Source: OLB16 sp964422415 (lineage in GTDB: Bacteria; Hinthialibacterota; Hinthialibacteria; OLB16). Taken from it: 64,000 nt of DNA. The stretch is taken from the NCBI GenBank assembly GCA_964422415.1, contig CAYRBI010000006.1, forward strand, positions 23,888-87,887, written 5' to 3'. Numbering within the stretch: the first letter of the stretch is position 1; every line of letters starts with the position of its first letter. Below the pieces are notes generated by a model, which did not search any database, was not told where the DNA came from, and saw nothing but the letters and a program-made list of their open reading frames with translations. A program made the translations under genes and the position numbers. Positions 54,530 to 63,736 of the stretch are shown one piece after another.

Positions 54530-55852
54530 TTATAGCGAGTATCCGCTCTCTCCATGTTGATCGACATCCAGGCCCGTATCCTCAGCCTCGGTGCGGACCC
54601 GCAGACCCAGGGTGGCATCCACGATCTTCAACAATATGAAACTGACCACAAAGGCATACACAATAGTGATTCCAGCGCCCATGATCTGACGGAAGATCAA
54701 GACCGTCTGGCTGATCAAACCATCCCGGTAAGGAGCCAGGCCCAGAGATTGAAGGGCGAAGACTCCGGTAAGAACCGCCCCCGTGGTTCCTCCCACTCCA
54801 TGTACACCAAAGGCATCCAATGAGTCATCGTAGCCAAACTTCTCTTTATGAGACACGAACCAATAGCACACCCAGCTGGTAATGGCACCCAGCAGGATTG
54901 CTGAGAAGGGGGCGATGAAACCGGCGGCGGGGGTGATGCCGACTAATCCGGCCACCGCGCCGGTGGCAAGGCCAAGCATGGTTCCTTTCCCACGGAAGAT
55001 CCATTCCGCCGCGAACCAGGCCATCGCCGCTGAGGCCGCCGCCAGGTGGGTGTTGGTGGCGGCCACCACCGCGACTCCATTGGCCGCTAAGGCGCTACCA
55101 CCATTGAAGCCGAACCATCCAAACCAGAGAATCGCCGCCCCCATGGCACACCAGGGCATGTTGTGGGGTAACATCGGGGTGTGGGGATACCCCTTGCGCT
55201 TACCAATCACCAGAGCTGACGCCAGAGCCGCGATACCCGAGGTGATGTGGACCACTGTTCCACCCGCGAAATCTTGGACTCCCCACCCTCCTAGCCATCC
55301 ACCCGGCCCCCACACCCAATGACAGACCGGACTGTAGACAAGGGTTGACCAGAGGATCAAGAACACCATGTAACTCGAAAATTTCATCCTCTCCGCGAAA
55401 GCGCCTGAGATTAGAGCGGGAGTGATAATCGCAAACATCAACTGATACAAGCAGAACAGAAGGTGCGGAATGGTGGTCGCCATATCGGAACGGGGTGTAT
55501 CCCAAGAGACTCCACTCAGGCCCAGGTACTCCAGGTTTCCAAGCAGCCCTCCGCCGGCATCAGACCCAAAAGCAAGGCTATAGCCCCACAACGCCCACAC
55601 CAGGGTTACCACCATCATCGCCGCAAAGCTATGCATCATGGTGGAAAGTACATTCTTCGCCCGCACCAGGCCGCCGTAGAACAAGGCCAGGCCAGGTGTC
55701 ATGAACAGAACCAAGGCGGCTGACACCAATACCCACGCGGTATCCGCTCCATTCACGGTTGGACCTGCCCCTGTATCCTGCCCAAATGCTGGAAGGCTGA
55801 ACAACATTCCCCCGGCACACCAAGAACCTACAAGCCATCGCTTTCTCATCAT
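54530..55852 (-). CDS. amtB: ammonium transporter Amt
   Basis: A 440-residue protein with a signal-like N-terminus (residues ~1-24, cleavage near A-F-G-Q) and eleven TM segments. Typical motifs are F-Y-G-G-L-V-R-A-K-N-V-L, D-F-A-G-G-T-V-V-H-I-T-S-G with the first pore His, and D-A-F-G-V-H-G-V-G-G-T with the second. GGAGG lies very close to the first ATG; the second ATG (55849) has better spacing. It imports ammonium; GlnK encoded just downstream should block it in nitrogen excess. No clear sigma54 promoter was found. Confidence 0.96.
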   Translation of the reverse strand: MMRKRWLVGSWCAGGMLFSLPAFGQDTGAGPTVNGADTAWVLVSAALVLFMTPGLALFYGGLVRAKNVLSTMMHSFAAMMVVTLVWALWGYSLAFGSDAGGGLLGNLEYLGLSGVSWDTPRSDMATTIPHLLFCLYQLMFAIITPALISGAFAERMKFSSYMVFLILWSTLVYSPVCHWVWGPGGWLGGWGVQDFAGGTVVHITSGIAALASALVIGKRKGYPHTPMLPHNMPWCAMGAAILWFGWFGFNGGSALAANGVAVVAATNTHLAAASAAMAWFAAEWIFRGKGTMLGLATGAVAGLVGITPAAGFIAPFSAILLGAITSWVCYWFVSHKEKFGYDDSLDAFGVHGVGGTTGAVLTGVFALQSLGLAPYRDGLISQTVLIFRQIMGAGITIVYAFVVSFILLKIVDATLGLRVRTEAEDTGLDVDQHGESGYSL

Positions 55853-56174
55853 GGACCTCCATTGCCTTGAACAGCAACAGGTCGAATGAACAGGATTCTT
55901 GCCAAGTTCAGGGAAAGAGGGATCAAGTCTTTCTAACCCCTATGATGTGAGTGGGTTATTTCAAGGATAGAGGCGGTTTCGTAAATATTTGTCACGCTGG
56001 GTTGGTTGGGTTTTCTGAGCTGCTTGGAACTTCGGAAGGTGCTGGGATGTTCAGATTTCAACAGACCTCTCCCCCTTGCTCTGGGAGCCTAGGAGATAAG
56101 GTATTCTCAAACAGCCTGTTGAATAATTGAATTCTAAGTTGGCACTCTGGAGCCACTTCTTTCTCAACAGGCGG
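55853..56174. other. intergenic region above amtB
   Basis: About 320 nt. It must contain the amtB promoter, which I could not fix. At 56114-56172 GCCTGTTGA / TCAACAGGC form a 9-bp stem around a 41-nt loop, ending next to the clc stop; on the minus strand CTGTTTGAG follows, so it could end that transcript. Confidence 0.45.
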
Positions 56175-57896
56175 CTATGCCCTTCCGGGTGCCTGAAGAT
56201 CAAATCGAGCGCCATGGTAGGCCCCCAGCACACTGTCCCGGGTAACCAGACCCCCAAATCTACCCTTGGTATCAAACACTGGGAGGGCTTCCACCTTCAG
56301 AGCCGCGAACAGATGCATCGCTCCGCGCAGGTTGGTGTTGGGAGTGAGATGGGGCAACTGGGGATCGACGACATCGGAGAGGTTAACCAGTAGCCCCATG
56401 ACTGGATCGGCCAATGCCAGGCGCAGATCATTGAGCGAGACCACGCCACGGTATTCGCCATGGTCTCCCTCCACCAGGAAGGCCGTATCCTCGCAACCAC
56501 TGATCTCACTGACCGCATCCTCCACACTCAGATGATCCCGCAGCCGTTTGGGATGGGCGATCAGGACATCCGCTACACTAACCTCCAGAAGCGGGTCCTT
56601 GTCATGTCCCGAAGGGAACCACTCACCATGCCGGTGTAGGATCAAGGTGTATACCGAGACATGATCCCAGCGGCTCATCACAAAGACCGCGAGCGCTACG
56701 GTAGTCATCAAGGGTAGGAGCGCTTGAAAGCCACCCCCCGCCACCCGTAACCCGACCATGATACCGGTCATGGGGGCATTGAAGGTGCCAGCGATCATCC
56801 CCGACATGCCAATCAAGGCATATGCCGAAGGATTACCCACCACATCGGGTAGGAACCACGCCAGGACCGCCCCATATAGACCGCCCAGGGTACCCCCGGC
56901 AAAAATGGCGGGAGCGAAGCAACCACCCGGCGCTCCCGAACCCATCGTTAAAGCGGTAGCGATGATCTTTCCCACCAGAATGAAGGCCAGCTCTCTGGCA
57001 ACCAATTCACCATTAAAAGTTTGGGTCAGGGATTCGTACCCTTCCCCGATTACCCTTGGCAAAAAAACTCCAATCAACCCAACACACATTCCCCCCAGTG
57101 CGGGCTTGAGCCAGAATGGAATGGAGATCCGACTGAACTGGCGAGTAGAATAATCCATGGCGAAGATGAAGAGAGCCGACATCAACCCAGTGAGAATTCC
57201 CAGACCGATGTAGGCAGGGAATTCGATGGGATTGAAGGTGAAGGCTGGGAAGACCACCACAGTTTGGTCGCCGAACACCGCAGCGCTGACCAAGGAGCCG
57301 ACCACCGCTGCGATCATGACCGGGGCAAAGAGAGTGATCTCAAATCCCTGGAAGATGACCTCAAGCGCGAAAAACACCCCGCCGATCGGCGCACCAAATA
57401 CAGCAGCGATCGAGGCCGCGACCCCCGCGCCTACCAGTACCCGCAAGGTCTTTTGACGCGCGCCAATCCAGCCGCCGATGTTCGAGCCGAACACCGAACC
57501 CATCTCCGCCAGGGGACCTTCCGGTCCCACCGATCCGCCCGTGGTTAGAATCACCACCGAGGCCGCTGAGGGAATCGCAGCCCGCCAAGGAAAACGAATC
57601 TGGTTGGTCTGCACCGCATTGATCACGGAGGGGATACCATGCCCGGGCGCGAATTTGAGCAGTTTAAAAAGGAAGTAACCCACCACCAACCCGCCCAGGG
57701 CTGGCATACTGAACCGCATCAATACCGGGCCAATATCATTAAGAACCATGCCACCCCCCCAGATGGCCTCATTCCCTTTTAAGACCGCCAACCGGTAGAG
57801 GACAGTCACCAACCCAGTGAATAGACCCACCATTGCCCCCCACACCATCATCCATCCTGGGGTTTCCAGGTCTATGTCCCACTTCCAAATTCGCAC
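56175..57896 (-). CDS. ClC-family chloride channel or H+/Cl- antiporter with CBS domains
   Basis: A 573-residue membrane protein. The gating-Glu motif G-S-V-G-P-E-G-P is at 121-128 (E126), the G-x-F-x-P motif appears as G-G-C-F-A-P-A-I-F, and about ten or more helices fill residues ~15-430. Two CBS domains follow (~440-560; L-R-D-H-L-S-V-E-D-A, then L-V-T-R-D-S-V-L-G). CBS pairs bind adenine nucleotides and tune transport. The proton-path Glu was not identified, so channel or antiporter remains open. Role: anion homeostasis or acid resistance. Confidence 0.92.
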   Translation of the reverse strand: MRIWKWDIDLETPGWMMVWGAMVGLFTGLVTVLYRLAVLKGNEAIWGGGMVLNDIGPVLMRFSMPALGGLVVGYFLFKLLKFAPGHGIPSVINAVQTNQIRFPWRAAIPSAASVVILTTGGSVGPEGPLAEMGSVFGSNIGGWIGARQKTLRVLVGAGVAASIAAVFGAPIGGVFFALEVIFQGFEITLFAPVMIAAVVGSLVSAAVFGDQTVVVFPAFTFNPIEFPAYIGLGILTGLMSALFIFAMDYSTRQFSRISIPFWLKPALGGMCVGLIGVFLPRVIGEGYESLTQTFNGELVARELAFILVGKIIATALTMGSGAPGGCFAPAIFAGGTLGGLYGAVLAWFLPDVVGNPSAYALIGMSGMIAGTFNAPMTGIMVGLRVAGGGFQALLPLMTTVALAVFVMSRWDHVSVYTLILHRHGEWFPSGHDKDPLLEVSVADVLIAHPKRLRDHLSVEDAVSEISGCEDTAFLVEGDHGEYRGVVSLNDLRLALADPVMGLLVNLSDVVDPQLPHLTPNTNLRGAMHLFAALKVEALPVFDTKGRFGGLVTRDSVLGAYHGARFDLQAPGRA

Positions 57897-58125
57897 TGTT
57901 GATCCTTCATCTCCGGCTTTTCAAACAAACCGTCGACTATTATAGACGAAAACCAATTAATCATGAACAAGCCAACCCCATTCTCAAAAAGCAACTGGAT
58001 TTACCAATAAATCCACTACCACCTGTGGACCTTTCGCTGATAAATGCCCTAACATGGCCGGAGGTGAGATATTTGACGGTTCCTATATATCGTGAAATCT
58101 CATTCCATTAAGGAGCGTCCCCATC

Positions 58126-59523
58126 ATGAGTCCATCCATCCCTTGTGAAAGAATCCTCCATTGGGTTGGGAAAAAGTTGGTGTTGGTATTGGTCCTTGGA
58201 TTGTTGATGTCTCTGGTATCCCAACCGGGTATGTGCGAACCCACCTTTCAGCCTCTGGATGAAATCCAGGTCACTAGCACAGGACATGAAGCTTTCCCCG
58301 GTGTTGCCCTCAATCCTGTCAATCAGGCCTCCTTTGCCCTCATCTATGTGGTGGCCACGATGCCAGACTCGGCTTCAGATAGTAGCGACATCGATGCGGA
58401 TGCCACGGGAGCGGCTCTCCTGCTGGAGATCCGCAACGCCGCCACGGGGGCCATCCTTTCAGGTCCAACCACCGTCAGCACCTTGACGGGAATACCTGTC
58501 GAACCGGTGGTGGCTTATAGCCCCGATGGCTCGCAGTTTGTTGTGGTTTGGGCACAGAAGATCACCACCGGCGTGGATTCGGTACGAAACATTTTTTTCC
58601 GCCGTTTCCAGAGCGATGGCACACCCTTGGGAGATCCAGTCCAGTTCAATACCCATTCCGCCAACGTCGTGTATGCCATGCCACATCTGGCTTTCTTTGC
58701 TGATGGAACCTTCTTGATCGCCGCGGAGGGTCCCGATGCCGTAACCATTGGTATCTTGGGGCGGCGTTTCAATGCGGATGGCACCGTCATTGATGCTAAT
58801 GAGGTTACCCTCAACAACACCACCGGCGATGAGGAGGATTCTCCCTCCATCGCCATCTTGCCCAACCAGAATGTGGTAGTGGCTTATGAGGGTGATAGTA
58901 ATCGTCAGACCGGGGTCAATACCTCGGATGTCTTCTACAACATCCTCGACTCCAAGTTGGCCAGTCTCCTCGCCGGAGACCAGAATATGACCAACTCCTA
59001 TGTTGCCGCCAATCCCAATGATGGCCTTAAGAATCCCATAATTGTTGCTCGCGATGACAATTCCTTTGTGATCCTGGAGCGGGCACGCCTGGATACCAGC
59101 AAGAAGGAAAAAATCTTCGGTCTCTTCTTCGATTCCACGGGAACTCCGGCCACGAGTTCCGCGGTCCAAATCTCCTCAGTTCTGGAAGGGGACCAGCAAG
59201 ACATGGCGGGGGATTACCATATAGGCAGCTCTTGGCTTGTATTCGCCTACCGTGTCAAGGGAACATCCGAGACCTATGCGGACTCAACAGTCATTAAGTT
59301 CTATAACAAGGATAACCAACCGGTCCGCGCGGAGGAGAAGATCTCCAGCTCCAGCACCCTCGAAGCCGATGAATGCGCGATCTCCGTCGAGGGCAATGTA
59401 ACCGTGATCGCCTGGCGCGAGGTGGAATTCGACCCCAGCCTGTCAGAGACAACCGATGTCTTCTTCCGGTTGGGCAAGATCAAGAGCACTCCCACAGGTG
59501 CCGCCCTCATATCAGTACATTGA
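58126..59523 (+). CDS. secreted propeller-like hypothetical protein
   Basis: A 465-residue protein. ATG 58126 has AAGGAG 12 nt upstream. Signal peptide ~1-38 (hydrophobic V-L-V-L-V-L-G-L-L-M). The rest repeats a ~50-70-residue pattern: P-x-V-A-x-x-P-x-G-x-F-V-V-V-W-x, then F-x-R-R-F-x-x-D-G-T-x-x-G-x-x. This is typical of beta-propeller proteins of the Asp-box/FG-GAP kind. No active-site residues are evident. It is 7 nt ahead of a phytase-like gene on the same strand, so the two are probably co-expressed. Confidence 0.65.
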   Translation: MSPSIPCERILHWVGKKLVLVLVLGLLMSLVSQPGMCEPTFQPLDEIQVTSTGHEAFPGVALNPVNQASFALIYVVATMPDSASDSSDIDADATGAALLLEIRNAATGAILSGPTTVSTLTGIPVEPVVAYSPDGSQFVVVWAQKITTGVDSVRNIFFRRFQSDGTPLGDPVQFNTHSANVVYAMPHLAFFADGTFLIAAEGPDAVTIGILGRRFNADGTVIDANEVTLNNTTGDEEDSPSIAILPNQNVVVAYEGDSNRQTGVNTSDVFYNILDSKLASLLAGDQNMTNSYVAANPNDGLKNPIIVARDDNSFVILERARLDTSKKEKIFGLFFDSTGTPATSSAVQISSVLEGDQQDMAGDYHIGSSWLVFAYRVKGTSETYADSTVIKFYNKDNQPVRAEEKISSSSTLEADECAISVEGNVTVIAWREVEFDPSLSETTDVFFRLGKIKSTPTGAALISVH

Positions 59524-59530
59524 AACCGGG

Positions 59531-60628
59531 ATGAAGATGAGAGGAACCGCATGGCTGTTTCTGTCGATGATCCTGGCCAGCCTTTCTCTGGGCGGGTATT
59601 CACAGCCGGGACCGGTGCTTGAGAAAGCAACACCTTTACCAGAGGTCTTCCGTACTCCGGACTTCCCCTTGGACGAGATCGATTCTCTCGCCCTGTGGCG
59701 TGATGGGAAGGGTGGCGGACGTCTCTATATCACCGCCAAGAAGGTGGATGAGATCCATGTGGTGGATGCCATCTCCGGCGCGAAGGTGGCCACCCTGGGG
59801 GGTACCGGCGGGGCCCTGGGCAAACTGGCACGTCCCAATGGCATCGCAGTGATCGAGGATCTCCTTTTCGTGGTGGAGCGCGATAATCACCGCCTTCAGA
59901 TCTTCGAACTCCCTTCGCACAGGCCGCTCTTCACCTTTGGCCAGAAGGAACTTGAACTCCCCTATGGTGTGACCGTGTTCTCCATGGGAGAGGGCCTCTC
60001 GCTGTATGTCACTGATGATTATCCGGTGCCTGGTTTTGAGCCACCCAAGAAAAAGAAGAAGAAGGCTGATATCACCAGTCCCAAGCCACCCGCCAACCGT
60101 GAGAAACTCAATCAACGTGTCAAACACTATCTTGTACAACGCCGGGATGGCCAGTTGACCACCACCTTCATTGGGGCCTTCGGAGATACCACGCTTGGGG
60201 GTGCCCTCTATGCGGTCGAGTCGATCCTGGCCGATCCCATGAAGGACAACCTGTTCATCTGTGATGAGCTCACCCGGTCCGTGAAGATCTACAGCCTGGC
60301 GGGCCAGTTTAAGGGGAAGATCCTCGGTGCGGGGGTGATCCAAGGCGATCCCGAGGGGATGGCCCTGGTGGAGCAGACCGAGGCTCCTGGTGGGGGATAT
60401 CTGATCGTGACCGATCAAGGCCCACAGCAGACTCTGTTCCGCCTCTTCAGCCGGGATGGAGCGCAGTACTATGGCGCCTTCACCGGCGATCCAGTTCTGG
60501 CCAACACCGATGGGATCACCTTCTCAGCCGGGGACCTGGGGCCCTTCAAGGGTGGGGCGCTCTATGCGGTTCATGATGACCTGCGGGTACAGGGGTATCC
60601 GTGGGGCTCATTCGGGATGCCACGGTAA
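59531..60628 (+). CDS. secreted beta-propeller phytase-like protein
   Basis: A 365-residue protein from ATG 59531 (the second ATG 59537 is also possible; the ribosome site is weak). Signal peptide ~1-24. The propeller repeats contain P-N-G-I-A-V, R-D-N-H-R-L-Q, D-N-L-F-I-C-D-E, Q-G-D-P-E-G-M-A and L-I-V-T-D-Q-G-P-Q-Q, which resemble calcium-binding motifs of beta-propeller phytases. A basic insert K-K-K-K-K-K sits near residue 180. If active it would release phosphate from phytate or other phosphoesters; NHL-type propellers are the alternative. Confidence 0.6.
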   Translation: MKMRGTAWLFLSMILASLSLGGYSQPGPVLEKATPLPEVFRTPDFPLDEIDSLALWRDGKGGGRLYITAKKVDEIHVVDAISGAKVATLGGTGGALGKLARPNGIAVIEDLLFVVERDNHRLQIFELPSHRPLFTFGQKELELPYGVTVFSMGEGLSLYVTDDYPVPGFEPPKKKKKKADITSPKPPANREKLNQRVKHYLVQRRDGQLTTTFIGAFGDTTLGGALYAVESILADPMKDNLFICDELTRSVKIYSLAGQFKGKILGAGVIQGDPEGMALVEQTEAPGGGYLIVTDQGPQQTLFRLFSRDGAQYYGAFTGDPVLANTDGITFSAGDLGPFKGGALYAVHDDLRVQGYPWGSFGMPR

Positions 60629-60673
60629 TGGTGTCCGGGGTACGGTGTTCTATATCGGAGGAAGAAGTGAGTC

Positions 60674-61249
60674 CTACCAGTAAATATATCTCGTCAACGC
60701 TTCCCGGTCTGATTTGGGCAGAGCGTTCACATCCGGGATGATGTAGCGGTTCTCATAGACATCCAGCAGCACCTTCCCATTCTCGCCGAAGTCCTGGGTA
60801 CGGTCATAGCGCCAGCGCATCTGGAACTCACGCCGTCCCTGATCGGTTTCGACCACGAGGAACAACAGACTGTACTTGAATTCCACGGTGAAGATGCGGT
60901 TGACAGTGAGCTCGTAGTAGGTCCGGGCGAGTGAACGTCTGACCAGCTCCTGCGCTTGCTCGGAGAAGAGTTTGGGATCATCGATCATCCCAATCTCCTT
61001 ATCGCGTCCATCCAGTTCGAAGTACCGTAGCGAGATATACCGGTCCGGGCAGGAGATCGGGAAAGCCATGGCCGCGAAGACACCCCGGAAAAGGCGTTCG
61101 CTGGTCCAGTCCTCGGCCTCGATCTGGACATGCAACAGGTCATGCGCGCCGGTGAAGATGCGGGTGGTCTTGGGATCCAGAAACTTGACCCCGACCTCGG
61201 AGGCGCGTGCCCGCTGTGCGGCGATTTCGGTGGCTGTGTCGTCTTTCAT
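60674..61249 (-). CDS. DUF1854 family protein
   Basis: A 191-residue soluble protein with F-L-D-P-x-x-T-R-I, L-x-V-x-I-E-A-E-D-W-T, F-R-G-V-F-A-A-M-A-F-P-I-S-x-P-D-R-Y-I-S-L-R and an end with W-R-Y-D-R-T-Q-D-F, consistent with DUF1854. The family is usually encoded next to an ABC exporter like the one just upstream and in some lineages the pair is linked to cyanophycin loci. No cyanophycin gene is in the window. Function unknown; probably a partner of that transporter. Confidence 0.7.
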   Translation of the reverse strand: MKDDTATEIAAQRARASEVGVKFLDPKTTRIFTGAHDLLHVQIEAEDWTSERLFRGVFAAMAFPISCPDRYISLRYFELDGRDKEIGMIDDPKLFSEQAQELVRRSLARTYYELTVNRIFTVEFKYSLLFLVVETDQGRREFQMRWRYDRTQDFGENGKVLLDVYENRYIIPDVNALPKSDREALTRYIYW

Positions 61250-61287
61250 GGTCTTTCGCTGTCCAAAAGAAGATGGACCGTGACAGT

Positions 61288-61363
61288 GGATTCCCGCTTT
61301 CGCGGGAATGACGTGACGGATGATTCCCTCTGATAATCGTCATTCCCGCGAAAGCGGGAATCC
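61288..61363. repeat. perfect inverted 26-bp repeat pair (dRS3-like)
   Basis: Two 26-bp copies of GGATTCCCGCTTTCGCGGGA... at 61288-61313 and, inverted, 61338-61363, identical at 26 of 26 positions. Each core is ATTCCC-N8-GGGAAT, the pattern of dRS3-like repeats. It separates the DUF1854 gene from the exporter gene and could fold into a large hairpin that sets their relative expression. Confidence 0.75.
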
Positions 61364-61399
61364 ATTTGGGATCGATACACCTTCTCCCTCATCTTTTCT

Positions 61400-63736
61400 C
61401 TATCCCTCCAGACTCGCCAGCTGCGTCTGCATGATGACGAGGTGGTGGTAAATCCCTTCTTTCTCCATCAGTTCCTTGTGTGACCCGCTCTCCGCCACAC
61501 GGCCATTGTCGATGACATAGATCTTGTCCGCGCCACGCAATGTTGAGAGACGGTGTGCGATGGCGATGGTGGTGCGGCCCTTGCACAACACCGCTAGGGC
61601 CTCCTGAATCTGAGTCTCGGATTCGGTGTCCACGCTGGAGGTGGCCTCATCGAGGATCAATATGTCCGGATCGCATAGCAGAGCGCGCGCGATGCTGACC
61701 CGTTGACGCTCACCGCCGGACAACCCCGCTCCCCGCTCGCCCAGACGGGTGTCATACCCGGAGGGCAACCGCATGATGAAATCATGGCAGTTGGCGGCCT
61801 TGGAGGCGTTCAGGATCTCGACATAGTCCGCCTGGGGTTTGCCATAACTGATGTTGTCGGAGACCGTGGCGCGGAACAGGAATGGCTCCTGGAGCACCAG
61901 GCCGATATGCTTGCGCAGGTCCTCCCGCTTCAGCCCCCGCAGGTCATGACCATCGATCAGGACCTCACCCTCCTGGGGATCATAGAAACGGCAGATCAAA
62001 TTAATGATGGTGGTCTTGCCACTTCCGCTACGTCCCACAATCCCCACCATCTGGCCCGGGGCGAGATTCATGTTGACGTTGAACAGGATCGGTTTGTATG
62101 GGTCATAACCGAAGGTCACGTCATTGAACACGATGTGACCCTTGCAACCCTTCAGGGTGGGGGCATCGGGACGATCCTTCAGTGAGGGATGGCTATCGAG
62201 GACCTCGAAAATACGGTAGCTCGAGGTCACGAAGCTGGAGACCCAGTTGGAGAACAGAGTCAGGTTCTGCAACGGGCCATTGAGCATTCCGATGTAGCCC
62301 AGGTAAGCGATCAGGCTACCGATGGTCATCCCCCCGGCTTCTTTTTTCCCCGCGTCAGTGAGGACATCGGAACCGCCGATGTACCACACGATGAAACCGC
62401 CCAGCCCGAAGATTAACGTCATGACCGGATTAAAGGTTCCCAGGTGGGAATCGAGAGTTTTACGGCTGTCTCTCAGGTAAGCGACATTGCTATCGAAGCG
62501 TTGGGCCTCGCGCTCCTCTTGGGAGAAGGATTTCACCAGACGGATGCCTGAGAAGACTCCATTGAGCATCGAGTTGAGCTTCGAGTTGCTGTCCCACAGT
62601 TTGAAGTAGCGGGGATAAACTTTTTTCCAGAAATAGAGTGTGCCCGCAACCACGAAGGGGATCGGGATCAACACAAAGGGGGCCAGATGAGCATTCAGAT
62701 AGAACAACATGCCCAGGATACCCACGATCATGAAGATGTTAATGAAGAAGCCCTGGGCGACCTGGCTCACGAAACCGTGGAAAGACTCCACATCACCGGT
62801 GATGCGGCTCATCAGGCTGCCGACCTGAGTGCGGTCATAATAGTCGACCGTCATCTGGGTGAGCTTATTGAACATCCGGCTGCGGACCTCATAGGTCATC
62901 TGTGTGCCGACATGGGCGGAGATCCGGTTGATGGCGATCTGAATGAACTGACGAGACACACCCGCGCATAGCAGGCCGAGGACAATCAGCATGAGACTGC
63001 TCTGGCGCGCCAGGAGTTCGTTAAGGTCGAGTGCCCCTATCCCGCTCTCGATCACCGCCTGCACATTGAGAACATCATCTAACAGGAAGCGGATCAACAG
63101 GTTCGGCAACAGGTCGAGGCAAACTCCCACCACCATGATCGAGAAGAGAGTCAGGACCCACCCATAGTAGGGCCGTAGCATATCCAGGGTCCGCCCGAAG
63201 ACCGCGCCCTGATTCAAGCAGCGTCCGCAGGGGGCATTCCGGTCTGAGAGGACCATCCCGCAGGTTTGGCAGTGGTATTCATCCGGAGCAGTCAGGGCCT
63301 CAGGCTGGAAAGGCTTGCCGGACTTGAAGCGCTTCAACTGACACAGGACTCGCGCGAAGCGTTCCCGGTACGCGTTGGTGAAACGGATCAGTTCCAGGAA
63401 AACGCCCTCCATCTTGGCACGCAGACAGGTGCTGCCCACAGTGCCATGGAGGTCTAGGTCTTCCATATCCTTGAAGTGGAGGTTCCGCCGGCCATCCATG
63501 CCCGGCACAGCGGGGATCACCAACAACCGTTCACGGTTGGCAACCAACCAATAGGGGACTTCCTCGCCCCCAAGCGAGAGATCCGCCTCCGCGGCGACAA
63601 GGATCTCATTAGGATCGAGACCAGTTTCCCTAACCTGAGCGAGAACCAGCTCGGGGAGGGTGGTGGTTGATGCGAGAACTATAGGAAGACCTTGGGGCGG
63701 AATGTCACCGCCCTCGGCTGGAGATATCCGTTGCAT
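61400..63736 (-). CDS. ABC exporter, fused permease and ATPase, with zinc ribbon
   Basis: A 778-residue type I exporter. Residues ~1-160 form a soluble domain followed by a zinc ribbon (C-Q-T-C then C-G-R-C). Six TM helices span ~185-510. The ATPase has Walker A G-R-S-G-S-G-K-T-T (~575), signature L-S-G-G-E-R-Q-R-V, Walker B I-L-I-L-D-E-A-T-S-S-V-D and the H-loop I-A-H-R-L-S-T. As a half-transporter it should homodimerise. The N-terminal ribbon is unusual for exporters and, with DUF1854 encoded next, marks a distinct subfamily whose cargo is unknown. The ribosome site is weak. Confidence 0.88.
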   Translation of the reverse strand: MQRISPAEGGDIPPQGLPIVLASTTTLPELVLAQVRETGLDPNEILVAAEADLSLGGEEVPYWLVANRERLLVIPAVPGMDGRRNLHFKDMEDLDLHGTVGSTCLRAKMEGVFLELIRFTNAYRERFARVLCQLKRFKSGKPFQPEALTAPDEYHCQTCGMVLSDRNAPCGRCLNQGAVFGRTLDMLRPYYGWVLTLFSIMVVGVCLDLLPNLLIRFLLDDVLNVQAVIESGIGALDLNELLARQSSLMLIVLGLLCAGVSRQFIQIAINRISAHVGTQMTYEVRSRMFNKLTQMTVDYYDRTQVGSLMSRITGDVESFHGFVSQVAQGFFINIFMIVGILGMLFYLNAHLAPFVLIPIPFVVAGTLYFWKKVYPRYFKLWDSNSKLNSMLNGVFSGIRLVKSFSQEEREAQRFDSNVAYLRDSRKTLDSHLGTFNPVMTLIFGLGGFIVWYIGGSDVLTDAGKKEAGGMTIGSLIAYLGYIGMLNGPLQNLTLFSNWVSSFVTSSYRIFEVLDSHPSLKDRPDAPTLKGCKGHIVFNDVTFGYDPYKPILFNVNMNLAPGQMVGIVGRSGSGKTTIINLICRFYDPQEGEVLIDGHDLRGLKREDLRKHIGLVLQEPFLFRATVSDNISYGKPQADYVEILNASKAANCHDFIMRLPSGYDTRLGERGAGLSGGERQRVSIARALLCDPDILILDEATSSVDTESETQIQEALAVLCKGRTTIAIAHRLSTLRGADKIYVIDNGRVAESGSHKELMEKEGIYHHLVIMQTQLASLEG

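Noticed and set aside
58073..58101. Promoter TTGACG upstream of the propeller-like gene
   Set aside because: No acceptable -10 hexamer lies 16-18 nt downstream.
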